Shown here piece after piece: positions 1 to 5,120 of a stretch of DNA of 5,120 bases (the stretch's first letter is position 1; each line of letters opens with the position of its first letter). The stretch spans positions 1 to 5,120 of the forward strand of contig CANKNP010000354.1 of NCBI GenBank assembly GCA_947483545.1, given 5' to 3'. This stretch comes from Deltaproteobacteria bacterium. Lineage in GTDB: Bacteria > Myxococcota > UBA796 > SXON01. The position numbers were made by a program, and so were the translations under genes. The notes beneath the pieces are model-generated. The model was not told where the DNA came from. It ran no database searches and saw only the letters and a program-made list of their open reading frames with translations.

Positions 1-453
1 GAGCGTGGGGCGCTCGGTGGGGCGGAGGGTGGCGGTTGTGCCGTCGAATTCCAAGTGGCCGGTCGCAGGGACCGGGAGCGAAGTGGTCGCGCTGGAGACG
101 CCTGCGGCCTGGTCGTAGAGCGCGCGGGCAGGGTGGTCGGCGGGGAGCAGCGCTGCGGGGAACGCGTAGTCGGGCTCCAACGCCCTCGCGGCGGCGAAGG
201 CGACCTTCGCGGCGGGTTCGTCACCCTCGACGAACGCGCGGAGGCCAAGCACCCGGTGAAGCCGAGCGACAACGGCGGGGGTCACCACGTTCGTAAGGCA
301 ATCGGCCTCGGCTTCGGCCTGCACCGTCGCCGACTGGAACTCGGCGCTGTCCATCTGCGAAAAAGCAAGCTGCGCGCTGTCCAACGTCGCCTGAAGGCTC
401 GACGCAGACGAAGGGCAGGCGGCTGAGGCGGCCGCGACGAACAAGAAGAACAT
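1..453 (-). CDS. Small secreted protein with TPR-like alanine-rich core, 3' end beyond window
   Basis: The reading frame is open from an ATG at 453 to the window edge, giving 151 residues of an incomplete protein. An in-frame TAG two codons upstream makes this ATG the first possible start; no convincing Shine-Dalgarno sequence precedes it. Residues 1-12 are hydrophobic and alanine-rich (MFFLFVAAASAA) and look like a short Sec signal peptide. Cys13 is not in a canonical lipobox, because no Leu sits at -3. Residues 20-115 are alanine-rich and helical, with a segment around 62-95 (ARLHRVLGLRAF, then AAKVAFAAARALEP) that resembles a tetratricopeptide-like helix pair. Cys52 could pair with another cysteine. 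From about residue 130 a probable beta domain begins (GHLEFDGTTA), cut off by the window. I do not recognise a characterised family; similar architectures occur in predicted exported proteins of Myxococcota-type genomes (recollection, not searched). The gene is divergent from the lipoprotein gene at 515. Function unknown. Confidence 0.75.
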   Translation of the reverse strand, partial: MFFLFVAAASAACPSSASSLQATLDSAQLAFSQMDSAEFQSATVQAEAEADCLTNVVTPAVVARLHRVLGLRAFVEGDEPAAKVAFAAARALEPDYAFPAALLPADHPARALYDQAAGVSSATTSLPVPATGHLEFDGTTATLRPTERPTL

Positions 454-514
454 GCGCTAATATGCCCCAAGGCGAGGCCGTCTGCCAGCCGAATCGCCGT
501 GATAGCGCCGTGCG
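454..514. promoter_or_regulatory. Divergent intergenic region
   Basis: These 61 bases separate the starts of two divergent genes (453 minus, 515 plus), so promoters or parts of them for both should lie here or within the opposing 5' ends. TAATAT at 458-463 is AT-rich against a GC-rich background and could serve as a -10-like element, but it matches the consensus poorly and no -35 partner is clear. Neither start has a convincing Shine-Dalgarno sequence. Confidence 0.3.
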
Positions 515-1753
515 ATGCTCTTGCTGCTCTCCGCATGCCTCTACATCTCCGACGGGGAGGTGCTGGGGCGTTTGGGGGACGACACCGCGATCCGCGACGA
601 CACCGGGGGTGACGACACTGGCAACGGGGCGCTCGTCTACGCGGATGCGGACGGGGATGGCAGCGGGGATCCGGCGACCGCGTTGCCCGAAGGGGAGGCG
701 CCTGTCGGCTACGTGGACAACAGCTGGGACTGCGATGACACCGACGCCACCGAGCCGGTGTGGGCCGATGCCGCAGCGGGAACGGACCGGTCGGTCGGGA
801 CGATGGAGGATCCATTCGGATTGATCAGCGACGCCATCACGGCGGCCGAGCGGTGCATCAACGTTCGGGGCGGGACGTACATGGAGAACCTCAAGCTGCC
901 AGGGCGAAGCCTGTCGATCGTGGGGGTGGATGGGGCGAAGGCGACGTTCGTCACCTCGGCGGCGAAAGACGCGGTGGTGGAGATCACCGGCGCGGCGACC
1001 GTGTCATTGACCGGGATGACGCTCATGAACGGCACGGGTGTCACCGCCGGCACCGACTACACGCTCGGCGACGGCATCAACATCGCCTACAGCTCGCTCA
1101 CGCTCACGGATGTGACGCTGACGAACAACGAGGCGACGTCGGGGGGGGGGCTCTACGCGTCTGTCTCTACCGTCACGCTCGACGGGGTGTGGTTCCAGGA
1201 CAACGTCGCCTATGACGGCGCCGGTTTCGCGCAATCGAGCAGCACTATCCAAGGCGAGCAGGTCTGGATCGTCGGGAACGAGGGCGAGTACGCGACGGCC
1301 GCCAACCTCTTCGGTGGCACGACCACGCTGCAAGACCTCGTTGTGAACGCCAACCGCGGGAACATCGGCACGGACGGCATCCTCGTGGACGTGGGGACGC
1401 TGACCCTCACCAACGCCACGTTCGTGGACATGGACACCGCGCTCGAGTTCTCCACCTCCACGATCTCGCTGAACGGCGTTGCCATGACCGCGGTGGACCG
1501 GGCGATGTACGGCTTCAACGAGGTGATCGTGACCATGGCCTGGTCCACCCTGTACAAGGCCGAGGTCGCGGCCGAGTATGCCGACGGCGGGGGCAACCTC
1601 GACGAGGATCCCCTGTTTACCGCGCTCTCCGAGGACGGCGATTGGACGAACGACACGCTCACCTTGCAAAGCGGCAGCCCCTGCATCGACGCCGGGGATC
1701 CCTCCCTGGCGGATGCCGATGGCTCGCGGGCGGACATGGGCGCGAGGATCTGA
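515..1753 (+). CDS. Predicted lipoprotein: MopE-like Asp-rich segment plus parallel beta-helix
   Basis: This 412-residue protein is probably exported and lipid-anchored on the outer membrane. Residues 1-8 (MLLLLSAC) end in a lipobox-like L-S-A-C, so Cys8 would be the lipidated residue. The signal is very short and lacks a basic n-region, yet an in-frame TAG at 503-505 excludes a longer start. A Gly/Asp-rich linker follows (18-38). Residues 41-78 hold DADGDGSGD and WDCDDTD, resembling the MopE-type putative metal-binding motif; calcium or another metal is plausible. Residues 82-125 resemble the entry strand of DUF1565-like beta-helix proteins (DPFGLISDAI, then RGGTY). Residues 125-385 contain repeating strands such as LTLTDVTLTNN, SGGGLYAS and LTLTNATFVD, typical of a right-handed parallel beta-helix. 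The end (SPCIDAGDPS, ADGSRADMGARI) is the usual closing motif of such proteins but stops unusually abruptly. Cysteines after lipidation are Cys73, Cys114 and Cys390. It could be an adhesin, a polysaccharide-binding protein or a lyase; no catalytic residues can be assigned. Confidence 0.85.
   Translation: MLLLLSACLYISDGEVLGRLGDDTAIRDDTGGDDTGNGALVYADADGDGSGDPATALPEGEAPVGYVDNSWDCDDTDATEPVWADAAAGTDRSVGTMEDPFGLISDAITAAERCINVRGGTYMENLKLPGRSLSIVGVDGAKATFVTSAAKDAVVEITGAATVSLTGMTLMNGTGVTAGTDYTLGDGINIAYSSLTLTDVTLTNNEATSGGGLYASVSTVTLDGVWFQDNVAYDGAGFAQSSSTIQGEQVWIVGNEGEYATAANLFGGTTTLQDLVVNANRGNIGTDGILVDVGTLTLTNATFVDMDTALEFSTSTISLNGVAMTAVDRAMYGFNEVIVTMAWSTLYKAEVAAEYADGGGNLDEDPLFTALSEDGDWTNDTLTLQSGSPCIDAGDPSLADADGSRADMGARI
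1141..1150 (+). repeat. G10 homopolymer inside the lipoprotein gene
   Basis: Ten consecutive G bases encode the Gly-Gly-Gly of the SGGGLY motif (residues 210-212) of the beta-helix lipoprotein. A run of this length can slip during replication, which would shift the frame and truncate the protein in the middle of the helix. It is also a common site of sequencing error, but the frame is intact on both sides with good beta-helix sequence, so the length given here is likely the in-frame state. Confidence 0.9.
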
Positions 1754-1848
1754 AATGACGGATCGGGAGGCCCTCCCTTTCGTTCACGAAATGACGGATC
1801 GGGAGGCCCTCCCTTTCGTTCGCGGAACGACGGATCGGGAGGCCCTCC
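1752..1848. repeat. Tandem 36-bp repeat, two full copies and one partial
   Basis: Copy 1 occupies 1752-1787, copy 2 1788-1823 and a 25-base partial copy 3 1824-1848. The first two copies differ only near the unit end (CAC versus CGC). Copy 3 begins GGAACG instead of GAAATG and stops after the first half of the core. Each unit contains the core ACGGATCGGGAGGCCCTCC with the dyad GGGAGG-C-CCTCCC, and a second dyad spans each junction (1778-1791 and 1816-1830). The period is 12 codons, so both strands give open repetitive peptides, but no start and ribosome site argue for a real protein. The array begins within the stop codon of the lipoprotein gene and ends 16 bases before the flavin reductase ATG. 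There are no spacers, so it is not CRISPR. It looks like a short intergenic palindromic repeat that expanded in tandem; whether it is dispersed in the genome cannot be seen here. Confidence 0.85.
1765..1784 (+). terminator. Terminator-like hairpin in repeat copy 1, duplicated at 1801-1820
   Basis: GGGAGG (1765-1770) can pair with CCTCCC (1772-1777), realistically with the inner bases open as a loop, and is followed by TTTCGTT (1778-1784). The same arrangement recurs at 1801-1820. GC stem plus a short T-rich tail, 12 bases past the stop of the lipoprotein gene, is compatible with intrinsic termination on the plus strand. The tail is weak (interrupted by C and G) and the loop is very tight, so this is tentative. 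Copy 3 lacks the T tail. Confidence 0.3.
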
Positions 1849-1864
1849 GGCGTTAGCCCGCCGC

Positions 1865-2356
1865 ATGGATCCCAAGCGCTTCAAGGCCGTGCTCGGCCAG
1901 TTCCTCTCCGGGGTGACCGTCGTCACGGCGGTCCGGCCCGACGACCAGGGCGCGCCCGCGCTGCATGGCATGACCGCGAGTGCGTTCATGTCCGTCTCGT
2001 TGGACCCGCCGCTGGTCGTGGTGAGCGTGCAGAACAAGGCGCACATGCACGGCCACCTCGCGGGGGGTGGGCCGTGGGCGGTCAGCTTTTTGGCGCAGGG
2101 TCACGACCTGGTGTCCAACCACTTCGCGGGTTGGGAGAGCCCGGACTTCACCCCGACCCTCGCCGAGGGCAGGTTTCGCACCCCCGTGATCGCGGGCGCG
2201 CTGGGGTGGTTGGACCTCGATCTGCAAGACGCCATCGAGGCCGGTGACCACACGCTTTTCTTGGGACGGGTCGTGGATCTTGGGCTGGCGGAGGAGCCGC
2301 TCCCCGGGCCACTCGCCTACTTCCGTGGGAAGTATGGGAGTTTTACGGCAGGGTAG
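1865..2356 (+). CDS. Flavin reductase-family (FMN-binding split-barrel) protein
   Basis: The 163-residue protein has the full length and motif order of the flavin reductase-like domain, which binds FMN and typically reduces flavin with NAD(P)H, often to feed a partner monooxygenase. Visible motifs are GVTVVTA (16-22), HGMTASAFMSVSLDPPLV (34-51, the flavin-phosphate-contacting segment of the family), the FLAQGHDLVSNHFAG region (75-89), GDHTLFLGRV (127-136) and PLAYFRGKYGSF (149-160). It lacks a signal peptide and is presumably cytosolic. The ATG at 1865 is the first usable start. It has no clear Shine-Dalgarno sequence nearby; the GGAGG of repeat copy 3 lies over 20 bases upstream, too far for normal use. 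No monooxygenase gene is adjacent, so the partner is unknown, and a general flavin reductase or other flavoprotein role remains possible. The gene ends one base from the stop of the convergent acyl-CoA dehydrogenase. Confidence 0.92.
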   Translation: MDPKRFKAVLGQFLSGVTVVTAVRPDDQGAPALHGMTASAFMSVSLDPPLVVVSVQNKAHMHGHLAGGGPWAVSFLAQGHDLVSNHFAGWESPDFTPTLAEGRFRTPVIAGALGWLDLDLQDAIEAGDHTLFLGRVVDLGLAEEPLPGPLAYFRGKYGSFTAG

Positions 2357-2357
2357 G

Positions 2358-3509
2358 CTACTTCCCGCCCAGCAACGCCCGGGAGATGATGACCCGCTGG
2401 ATCTGGGACGTGCCTTCGTAGATCTGGAAGATCTTGGCGTCGCGCATCAGCTTTTCGACGGGGTACTCCTGGCTGTAGCCGTAGCCGCCGTAGACCTGGA
2501 CAGCGTTGGTCGTGGTCTTCATGGCGACGTCGCTCGCGAAGGCCTTGGCCATGGCGGCCTCTTTGGTGTTGCGCTGGCCGGCGTCCTTGAGCCAGGCGGC
2601 GCGCCAGCAGAGCAGGCGGGCGGCGTCGATCTCGGCGGCCATGTCTGCGATCATGAAGGCGATCGCTTGGTGGTTGGAGATGGGCACGCCGAAGGTCTTG
2701 CGCTCGGTCGAATACTGGATGGAGTGCTCCATCGCGGCGCGGGCCACGCCGACAGAGGCGGAGGCCACCGCGGGCCGCGTGTAGTCGAACGCCGCCATCG
2801 CGAGCTTCCAGCCGTCGCCGACCGTGCCGACCACGTTCTCGTCGGGGACCTCCACGTTCTCAAACGTGATGCCGCGCGTGTCCGAGCAGCGCTGGCCCAT
2901 GTTGTACTCCTTCTTGCCGACGATCACGCCGGGCGAGGAGCGCTCGACGATGAACCCGGTCATGCCGCCCCGGGCGAGGCGCGCCGGATCCGTCAGCGCC
3001 ACGACGAAGTACCAATCCGCGACGCCCGCGTTGGTGATCCACATCTTGTTGCCGTTCAGGATCCACTTGTCCCCTTGCTTCACGGCCGTGGTTTTCATGC
3101 CCTGCACGTCCGATCCTGCGTTCGGCTCGGTGACCGCGTAGGCGCAAAGGCTGAACTTTTCGGCGAACATTCCGAGGTACTTCTTCTTGAGCGCCTCCGA
3201 CCCGCCCAGGATCACCGGCTGCTGAGCAAGGCCGTTCGCCTCGATGGCGGTGCCGATGCCGGAGCAGCCCCAGGCGAACTCCTCGGCGAGCAGCACGCCG
3301 TCGACCGCGGAGAGCCCAAGGCCGCCGTTCTCTTCCGCGATGTGCGTGTTCATCAGCCCCAGCTCGTTGGCCTTCTGCAGCACCGAATAGGGATATTCGC
3401 CGGTCTGGTCGTGATGGGCCGCGACGGGGCGCATCTCGCTGTTGGCGAAGTCATGGGCGAGGTCGCGCAGGGCCTGCTGGTCGTCGGTGAGGGCAAAGTC
3501 GATGGACAT
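2358..3509 (-). CDS. Acyl-CoA dehydrogenase, medium-chain-like
   Basis: This 383-residue FAD enzyme is predicted to catalyse the first step of fatty-acid beta-oxidation, alpha,beta-dehydrogenation of acyl-CoA, passing electrons to electron-transfer flavoprotein. Length and domain order are standard: helical N-domain (about 1-120), beta middle domain (about 121-230) and helical C-domain. The first family signature is AVTEPNAGSD (125-134). The second runs from Gln338 through GGYGY (341-345) to Asp357. Glu365 in IYEGTSQIQR lies where medium-chain and short-chain enzymes have their catalytic base, and DYTRPAVA (242-249), RKTFG (270-274) and RAAW (303-306) with AKAFASD (321-327) resemble medium-chain enzymes closely. 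Substrate length cannot be fixed from sequence alone; a branched-chain or other acyl substrate is possible. The ATG at 3509 has GGAG about six bases upstream and matches the usual MSIDFALTDDQ family start. There is no neighbouring etf, thiolase or hydratase gene. Confidence 0.97.
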   Translation of the reverse strand: MSIDFALTDDQQALRDLAHDFANSEMRPVAAHHDQTGEYPYSVLQKANELGLMNTHIAEENGGLGLSAVDGVLLAEEFAWGCSGIGTAIEANGLAQQPVILGGSEALKKKYLGMFAEKFSLCAYAVTEPNAGSDVQGMKTTAVKQGDKWILNGNKMWITNAGVADWYFVVALTDPARLARGGMTGFIVERSSPGVIVGKKEYNMGQRCSDTRGITFENVEVPDENVVGTVGDGWKLAMAAFDYTRPAVASASVGVARAAMEHSIQYSTERKTFGVPISNHQAIAFMIADMAAEIDAARLLCWRAAWLKDAGQRNTKEAAMAKAFASDVAMKTTTNAVQVYGGYGYSQEYPVEKLMRDAKIFQIYEGTSQIQRVIISRALLGGK

Positions 3510-3514
3510 GGGGG

Positions 3515-3518
3515 CTCC
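3515..3518 (-). promoter_or_regulatory. Ribosome binding site of the acyl-CoA dehydrogenase gene
   Basis: Read on the minus strand, GGAG stands five bases before the ATG at 3509. It is one of only a few clear Shine-Dalgarno-like sites in the window and supports this start. Confidence 0.6.
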
Positions 3519-3640
3519 GAAGCCGGGGTGAAAGGGCGGCGGCGTGTAACCTGGGAGGGGGATGGGACGGGTGCGGGCCGGCTCGCTTCCATCACGCGGC
3601 CATGGCTGAGGAATTCGTGCGAGGCGGCTGCCGCCCCGCC

Positions 3641-3648
3641 AGGGTAGG
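3641..3648 (+). promoter_or_regulatory. Probable ribosome binding site deciding the DUF2752 start
   Basis: AGGGTAGG ends ten bases before the ATG at 3659. The alternative in-frame ATG at 3602 has no purine-rich sequence in front, so this site favours the shorter protein beginning MKKALLFALL. The spacing is slightly long. Confidence 0.45.
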
Positions 3649-3658
3649 CCGCGGCTTC

Positions 3659-4072
3659 ATGAAAAAGGCCCTCCTCTTCGCTCTCCTCGGCATCGCCACG
3701 GCGGTCTGGGGTGCCGTGCTGACCCCGGTGGCCGGCGAGCGCATGGAGGTGTTCGGCGAGCCCTGGGGCGAACCCTGCCCGGTACGCGCTGAGACCGGCC
3801 ACCCCTGCCCGATGTGTGGCATGACGCGAAGCTGGGCGTGGGCGGCCCGTGGGCAGATCCCACGTGCGCTCAGCTACAGCCCGGCGGGGGCGACGCTCTG
3901 GGCGGGGCTGGTGACGGCCGGCGTCATCGGCCTTTGCCGACTGGTCACGCGAGACCCGAAACGCTTGCTTGTGCCGTGGCAGTTGCTCGTTGGGGCCGTC
4001 GGCTTCTGGCTCGTCGTGCTCTACGCGGGAGTTTGGGTGTGGAGGCGGTTTGGGGGGCTGCCCCTGCCTTGA
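3659..4072 (+). CDS. DUF2752-type small membrane protein
   Basis: The 137-residue protein carries the DUF2752 hallmark CPMCGMTRS (50-58, pattern CPxCGxTR), followed by an amphipathic stretch and SPAGATLW. Hydrophobic segments at about 4-22, 76-95 and 105-127 predict an inner-membrane protein with the Cys motif between the first and second segments. The role of the family is unknown; the paired cysteines suggest metal binding or redox chemistry, but that is inference. I chose ATG 3659 because it gives MKKALLFALL, a typical basic residue plus hydrophobic start, and has AGGGTAGG upstream. The in-frame ATG at 3602 would add 19 residues rich in Arg and Gly that look non-coding. Cys40 is an additional cysteine near the motif. 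The stop codon forms half of TGATCA, whose other half is the stop of the opposing membrane gene. Confidence 0.85.
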   Translation: MKKALLFALLGIATAVWGAVLTPVAGERMEVFGEPWGEPCPVRAETGHPCPMCGMTRSWAWAARGQIPRALSYSPAGATLWAGLVTAGVIGLCRLVTRDPKRLLVPWQLLVGAVGFWLVVLYAGVWVWRRFGGLPLP

Positions 4073-4450
4073 TCACTCGCTCGACGACAGGTAGCCCTTG
4101 ACCTCGTCGTCCGAGCACAGCATCAGGTTCACGCCCCCGACGATCGCCCCGGGAATTCCGCCGAGCAGCAGCCCGAAGAGCTCCACTCCCGACGTGATCT
4201 TGATCAGCGTGCCTTAACGACCGGTGAGCGTGAGCACCCCGCTGATGATCTCGAAGATCCCGACAGGCACGAGCAGCCAGGGGATGAACCCGCAGATGAG
4301 CAGCGGGGTCCCGAGCCCGGCGGTTGCCCCTGCGACCATCGTCGCGCAGAATGTGACCGTCCACGAGGAGAAGCAGACCATCGGCATCTGAACCACGCCC
4401 GAGATGATCTGAAGGACCCCGATGGCGACGAGCTTACCCGGCTTGGGCAT
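4073..4450 (-). pseudogene. Small hydrophobic membrane protein gene interrupted by an in-frame TAA
   Basis: From ATG 4450 the frame encodes 78 residues beginning MPKPGKLVAIG, then hits TAA at 4216-4214. The same frame then stays open for 46 more codons, to a TGA at 4075-4073. The downstream part looks coding: a hydrophobic segment (LIKITSGVELFGLLLGG, then GAIVGGVNLML) and a charged tail CSDDEVKGYLSSSE. A motif recurs on both sides of the stop: LQIISGVVQ (13-21), FEIISGVLT (67-75) and IKITSGVEL after the TAA, suggesting one protein of about 125 residues with three or four membrane helices. The TGA abuts the neighbouring gene's stop, as expected for the original gene end. A one-base nonsense change (for example from AAA, CAA or GAA) or a sequencing error explains it best; a functional 78-residue product or readthrough is possible. 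Longer upstream starts run into the divergent Nfu gene and look non-coding. No family name could be assigned. Confidence 0.65.
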
Positions 4451-4523
4451 GGAAAAACCTGTGGTGGACGCGGCATGTAACGCGCCGATGGACATCCCCC
4501 ACCGCGCGCTTAGGTTCCGCGCC
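4451..4523. promoter_or_regulatory. Divergent intergenic region before the Nfu gene
   Basis: Seventy-three bases separate the ATG of the membrane protein gene (4450, minus) from the Nfu start (4524, plus), so promoter elements for both are expected here. No strong sigma-factor motif, IscR-like site or dyad was recognised. TTAGG at 4510-4514 may be a weak ribosome site for the Nfu gene. Confidence 0.3.
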
Positions 4524-5087
4524 ATGTCCCCCGACGTCCCGGCCGCGATCGACACCCTCCCGACCCCCAACCCCGACGCGCTGATGTTCCGTGTGCAGGA
4601 GATGTTGATCCCGACCGGCACGTTCGAGTTCCGCTCGGCCGGTCAAGCGAGCGATGCGCCCTTGCCCCGCCGGCTTTTTGACCTGGTGGGCATCACCGAG
4701 GTGCTGGTGGCGCCACGGTTCGTGACGGTCAACAAAGAAGCGCACATCCTCTGGCCTGAGCTTGTGCCTCAGATCAAATCCGCCATCCGCGATTTTCTCG
4801 ACTCCGGCGACATGGCGGTGGCCGACGAGGATCTCGCCGTCGCGCACTACACCGACCCCGTGGAGCGGCAGATCGTACGCCTCCTGGACGAGGTGATCCG
4901 CCCCGCAGTGGCCGAGGACGGCGGGGACATCGTGTACCGCGGGCTCCACGACGGCATCGTGCACGTCAAGCTGATCGGGTCGTGCTCGACCTGCCCGTCC
5001 AGCACGGCCACGCTTGCCCAGGGCGTGGAGCGCATGCTGTTGGAGGAGGTGCCTGAGGTGCGGGGCGTGCTGCAGGTCAGCGACTGA
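4524..5087 (+). CDS. Nfu-type iron-sulfur cluster scaffold/carrier protein
   Basis: The 187-residue protein combines both domains of Nfu proteins. The N-terminal Nfu_N-type domain (about 10-95) has TPNPDALMFRV (14-24), then PLPRRLFDLVGITEVLV (46-62) and RFVTVNKE (65-72). The C-terminal NifU-like domain (about 112-185) has AEDGGDIVYRGLHDG (130-144) and GSCSTCPSS (152-160), where Cys154 and Cys157 form the CxxC that, in a dimer, holds a [4Fe-4S] cluster. It is expected to receive and pass clusters to client enzymes in the cytosol. The ATG at 4524 gives the usual short lead into the PNP motif; in-frame ATGs further upstream (4422, 4488) extend over the divergent gene or its promoter region with no family similarity. 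No isc or suf genes are adjacent, consistent with a stand-alone carrier. The architecture is like NFU1 rather than the three-domain nitrogen-fixation NifU. Confidence 0.93.
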   Translation: MSPDVPAAIDTLPTPNPDALMFRVQEMLIPTGTFEFRSAGQASDAPLPRRLFDLVGITEVLVAPRFVTVNKEAHILWPELVPQIKSAIRDFLDSGDMAVADEDLAVAHYTDPVERQIVRLLDEVIRPAVAEDGGDIVYRGLHDGIVHVKLIGSCSTCPSSTATLAQGVERMLLEEVPEVRGVLQVSD

Positions 5088-5088
5088 T

Positions 5089-5120
5089 CTACTCCCAGCA
5101 GAGTTCCTCCTGCCGCGCGC
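5089..5120 (-). CDS. Possible C-terminal end of a minus-strand gene
   Basis: On the minus strand the last visible codons read A-R-Q-E-E-L-C-W-E followed by TAG at 5091-5089. This would leave one base between this stop and the Nfu stop, the same tail-to-tail packing seen at the other convergent junctions in the window. With only ten codons visible, nothing can be said about identity, and chance is a real possibility. Confidence 0.3.
   Translation of the reverse strand, partial: ARQEELCWE

Larger units (their letters stand above)
3510..3658. promoter_or_regulatory. Divergent intergenic region between acyl-CoA dehydrogenase and DUF2752 genes
   Basis: This is the longest apparently non-coding gap (149 bases) if the DUF2752 gene starts at 3659. 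It should hold promoters for both divergent genes. I see no convincing -35/-10 pair, operator dyad or riboswitch. An upstream in-frame ATG at 3602 would extend the DUF2752 gene into it, but that start lacks a ribosome site. Confidence 0.35.

Noticed and set aside
55..426. Plus-strand Arg/Gly-rich open frame at the left edge
   Set aside because: The minus-strand frame here has a signal peptide and plausible helical protein composition, while this one is Arg-rich without any motif.
1752..1848. CRISPR array
   Set aside because: Repeat units are directly adjacent with no unique spacers, only two and a partial copy, and no cas gene nearby.
1755..1856. Short plus-strand peptide with repeated MTDREALPF units
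   Set aside because: It comes entirely from the tandem repeat, starts within a few bases of the lipoprotein stop and has no ribosome site; more likely a by-product of the period being 36.
1210..2046. 278-residue minus-strand open frame containing a repeated KGGPPDPSF peptide
   Set aside because: It lies antisense to the beta-helix lipoprotein and the flavin reductase, both with clear family motifs. The peptide repeat is just the 36-bp DNA repeat read on the other strand.
2244..3647. 467-residue plus-strand open frame
   Set aside because: It is antisense to the whole acyl-CoA dehydrogenase gene, whose catalytic and signature motifs are intact; the His/Gly/Val-rich composition is typical of a shadow frame in GC-rich DNA.
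3945..4364. Minus-strand open frame across the DUF2752 gene end
   Set aside because: It is in a different frame from the hydrophobic membrane gene and is Arg/Ala-rich; the frame with the repeated I-x-S-G-V motif is the convincing one.
4434..4964. 176-residue minus-strand open frame
   Set aside because: Antisense to the Nfu gene, with His/Val/Arg-rich shadow composition and no recognisable domain.
1..5120. A new multi-gene system (defence, secretion or biosynthetic cluster)
   Set aside because: The genes alternate in strand with divergent and convergent junctions and have unrelated roles, so no co-transcribed set supports a system.

Overview
The window is a GC-rich, gene-dense stretch of bacterial chromosome. 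The mix of genes suggests a deltaproteobacterium or Myxococcota-type organism: a lipoprotein with a MopE-like aspartate-rich segment and a beta-helix, a small secreted protein with a TPR-like core, and ordinary metabolic genes in short, frequently convergent units. This lineage call is inference from style and composition, because no marker gene is present. No rRNA, tRNA, CRISPR array, transposase or phage gene was seen, and no multi-gene defence or biosynthetic system could be recognised.

Layout. A truncated minus-strand gene for a small secreted protein (1-453) is divergent from a plus-strand gene for a predicted surface lipoprotein with a MopE-like segment and a beta-helix (515-1753). The lipoprotein gene ends exactly where a tandem 36-bp, hairpin-rich repeat begins (about 1752-1848). 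A flavin reductase-family gene follows (1865-2356). It converges, with one base between the stops, on a minus-strand acyl-CoA dehydrogenase gene closest in motifs to medium-chain enzymes (2358-3509). Divergent from that is a small membrane protein with the DUF2752 CPxCGxTR motif (3659-4072). It abuts stop-to-stop with a minus-strand hydrophobic membrane gene (4073-4450) that carries an in-frame TAA. Divergent again is a full-length Nfu-type iron-sulfur scaffold gene (4524-5087), which seems to converge on the last codons of another minus-strand gene at the window edge.

How the genes relate. Nearly every neighbouring pair is divergent or convergent, so there is no clear operon and little reason to assign a shared pathway. 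The acyl-CoA dehydrogenase (beta-oxidation, FAD, electrons to ETF), the flavin reductase-like protein and the Nfu scaffold (Fe-S delivery) are all redox-related, but each is probably its own transcription unit. The most noteworthy items are the 36-bp repeat with apparently structure-preserving substitutions, its position exactly at the abrupt end of the beta-helix lipoprotein, the interrupted membrane gene, a G10 run in the lipoprotein gene, and the back-to-back stops at the convergent junctions.
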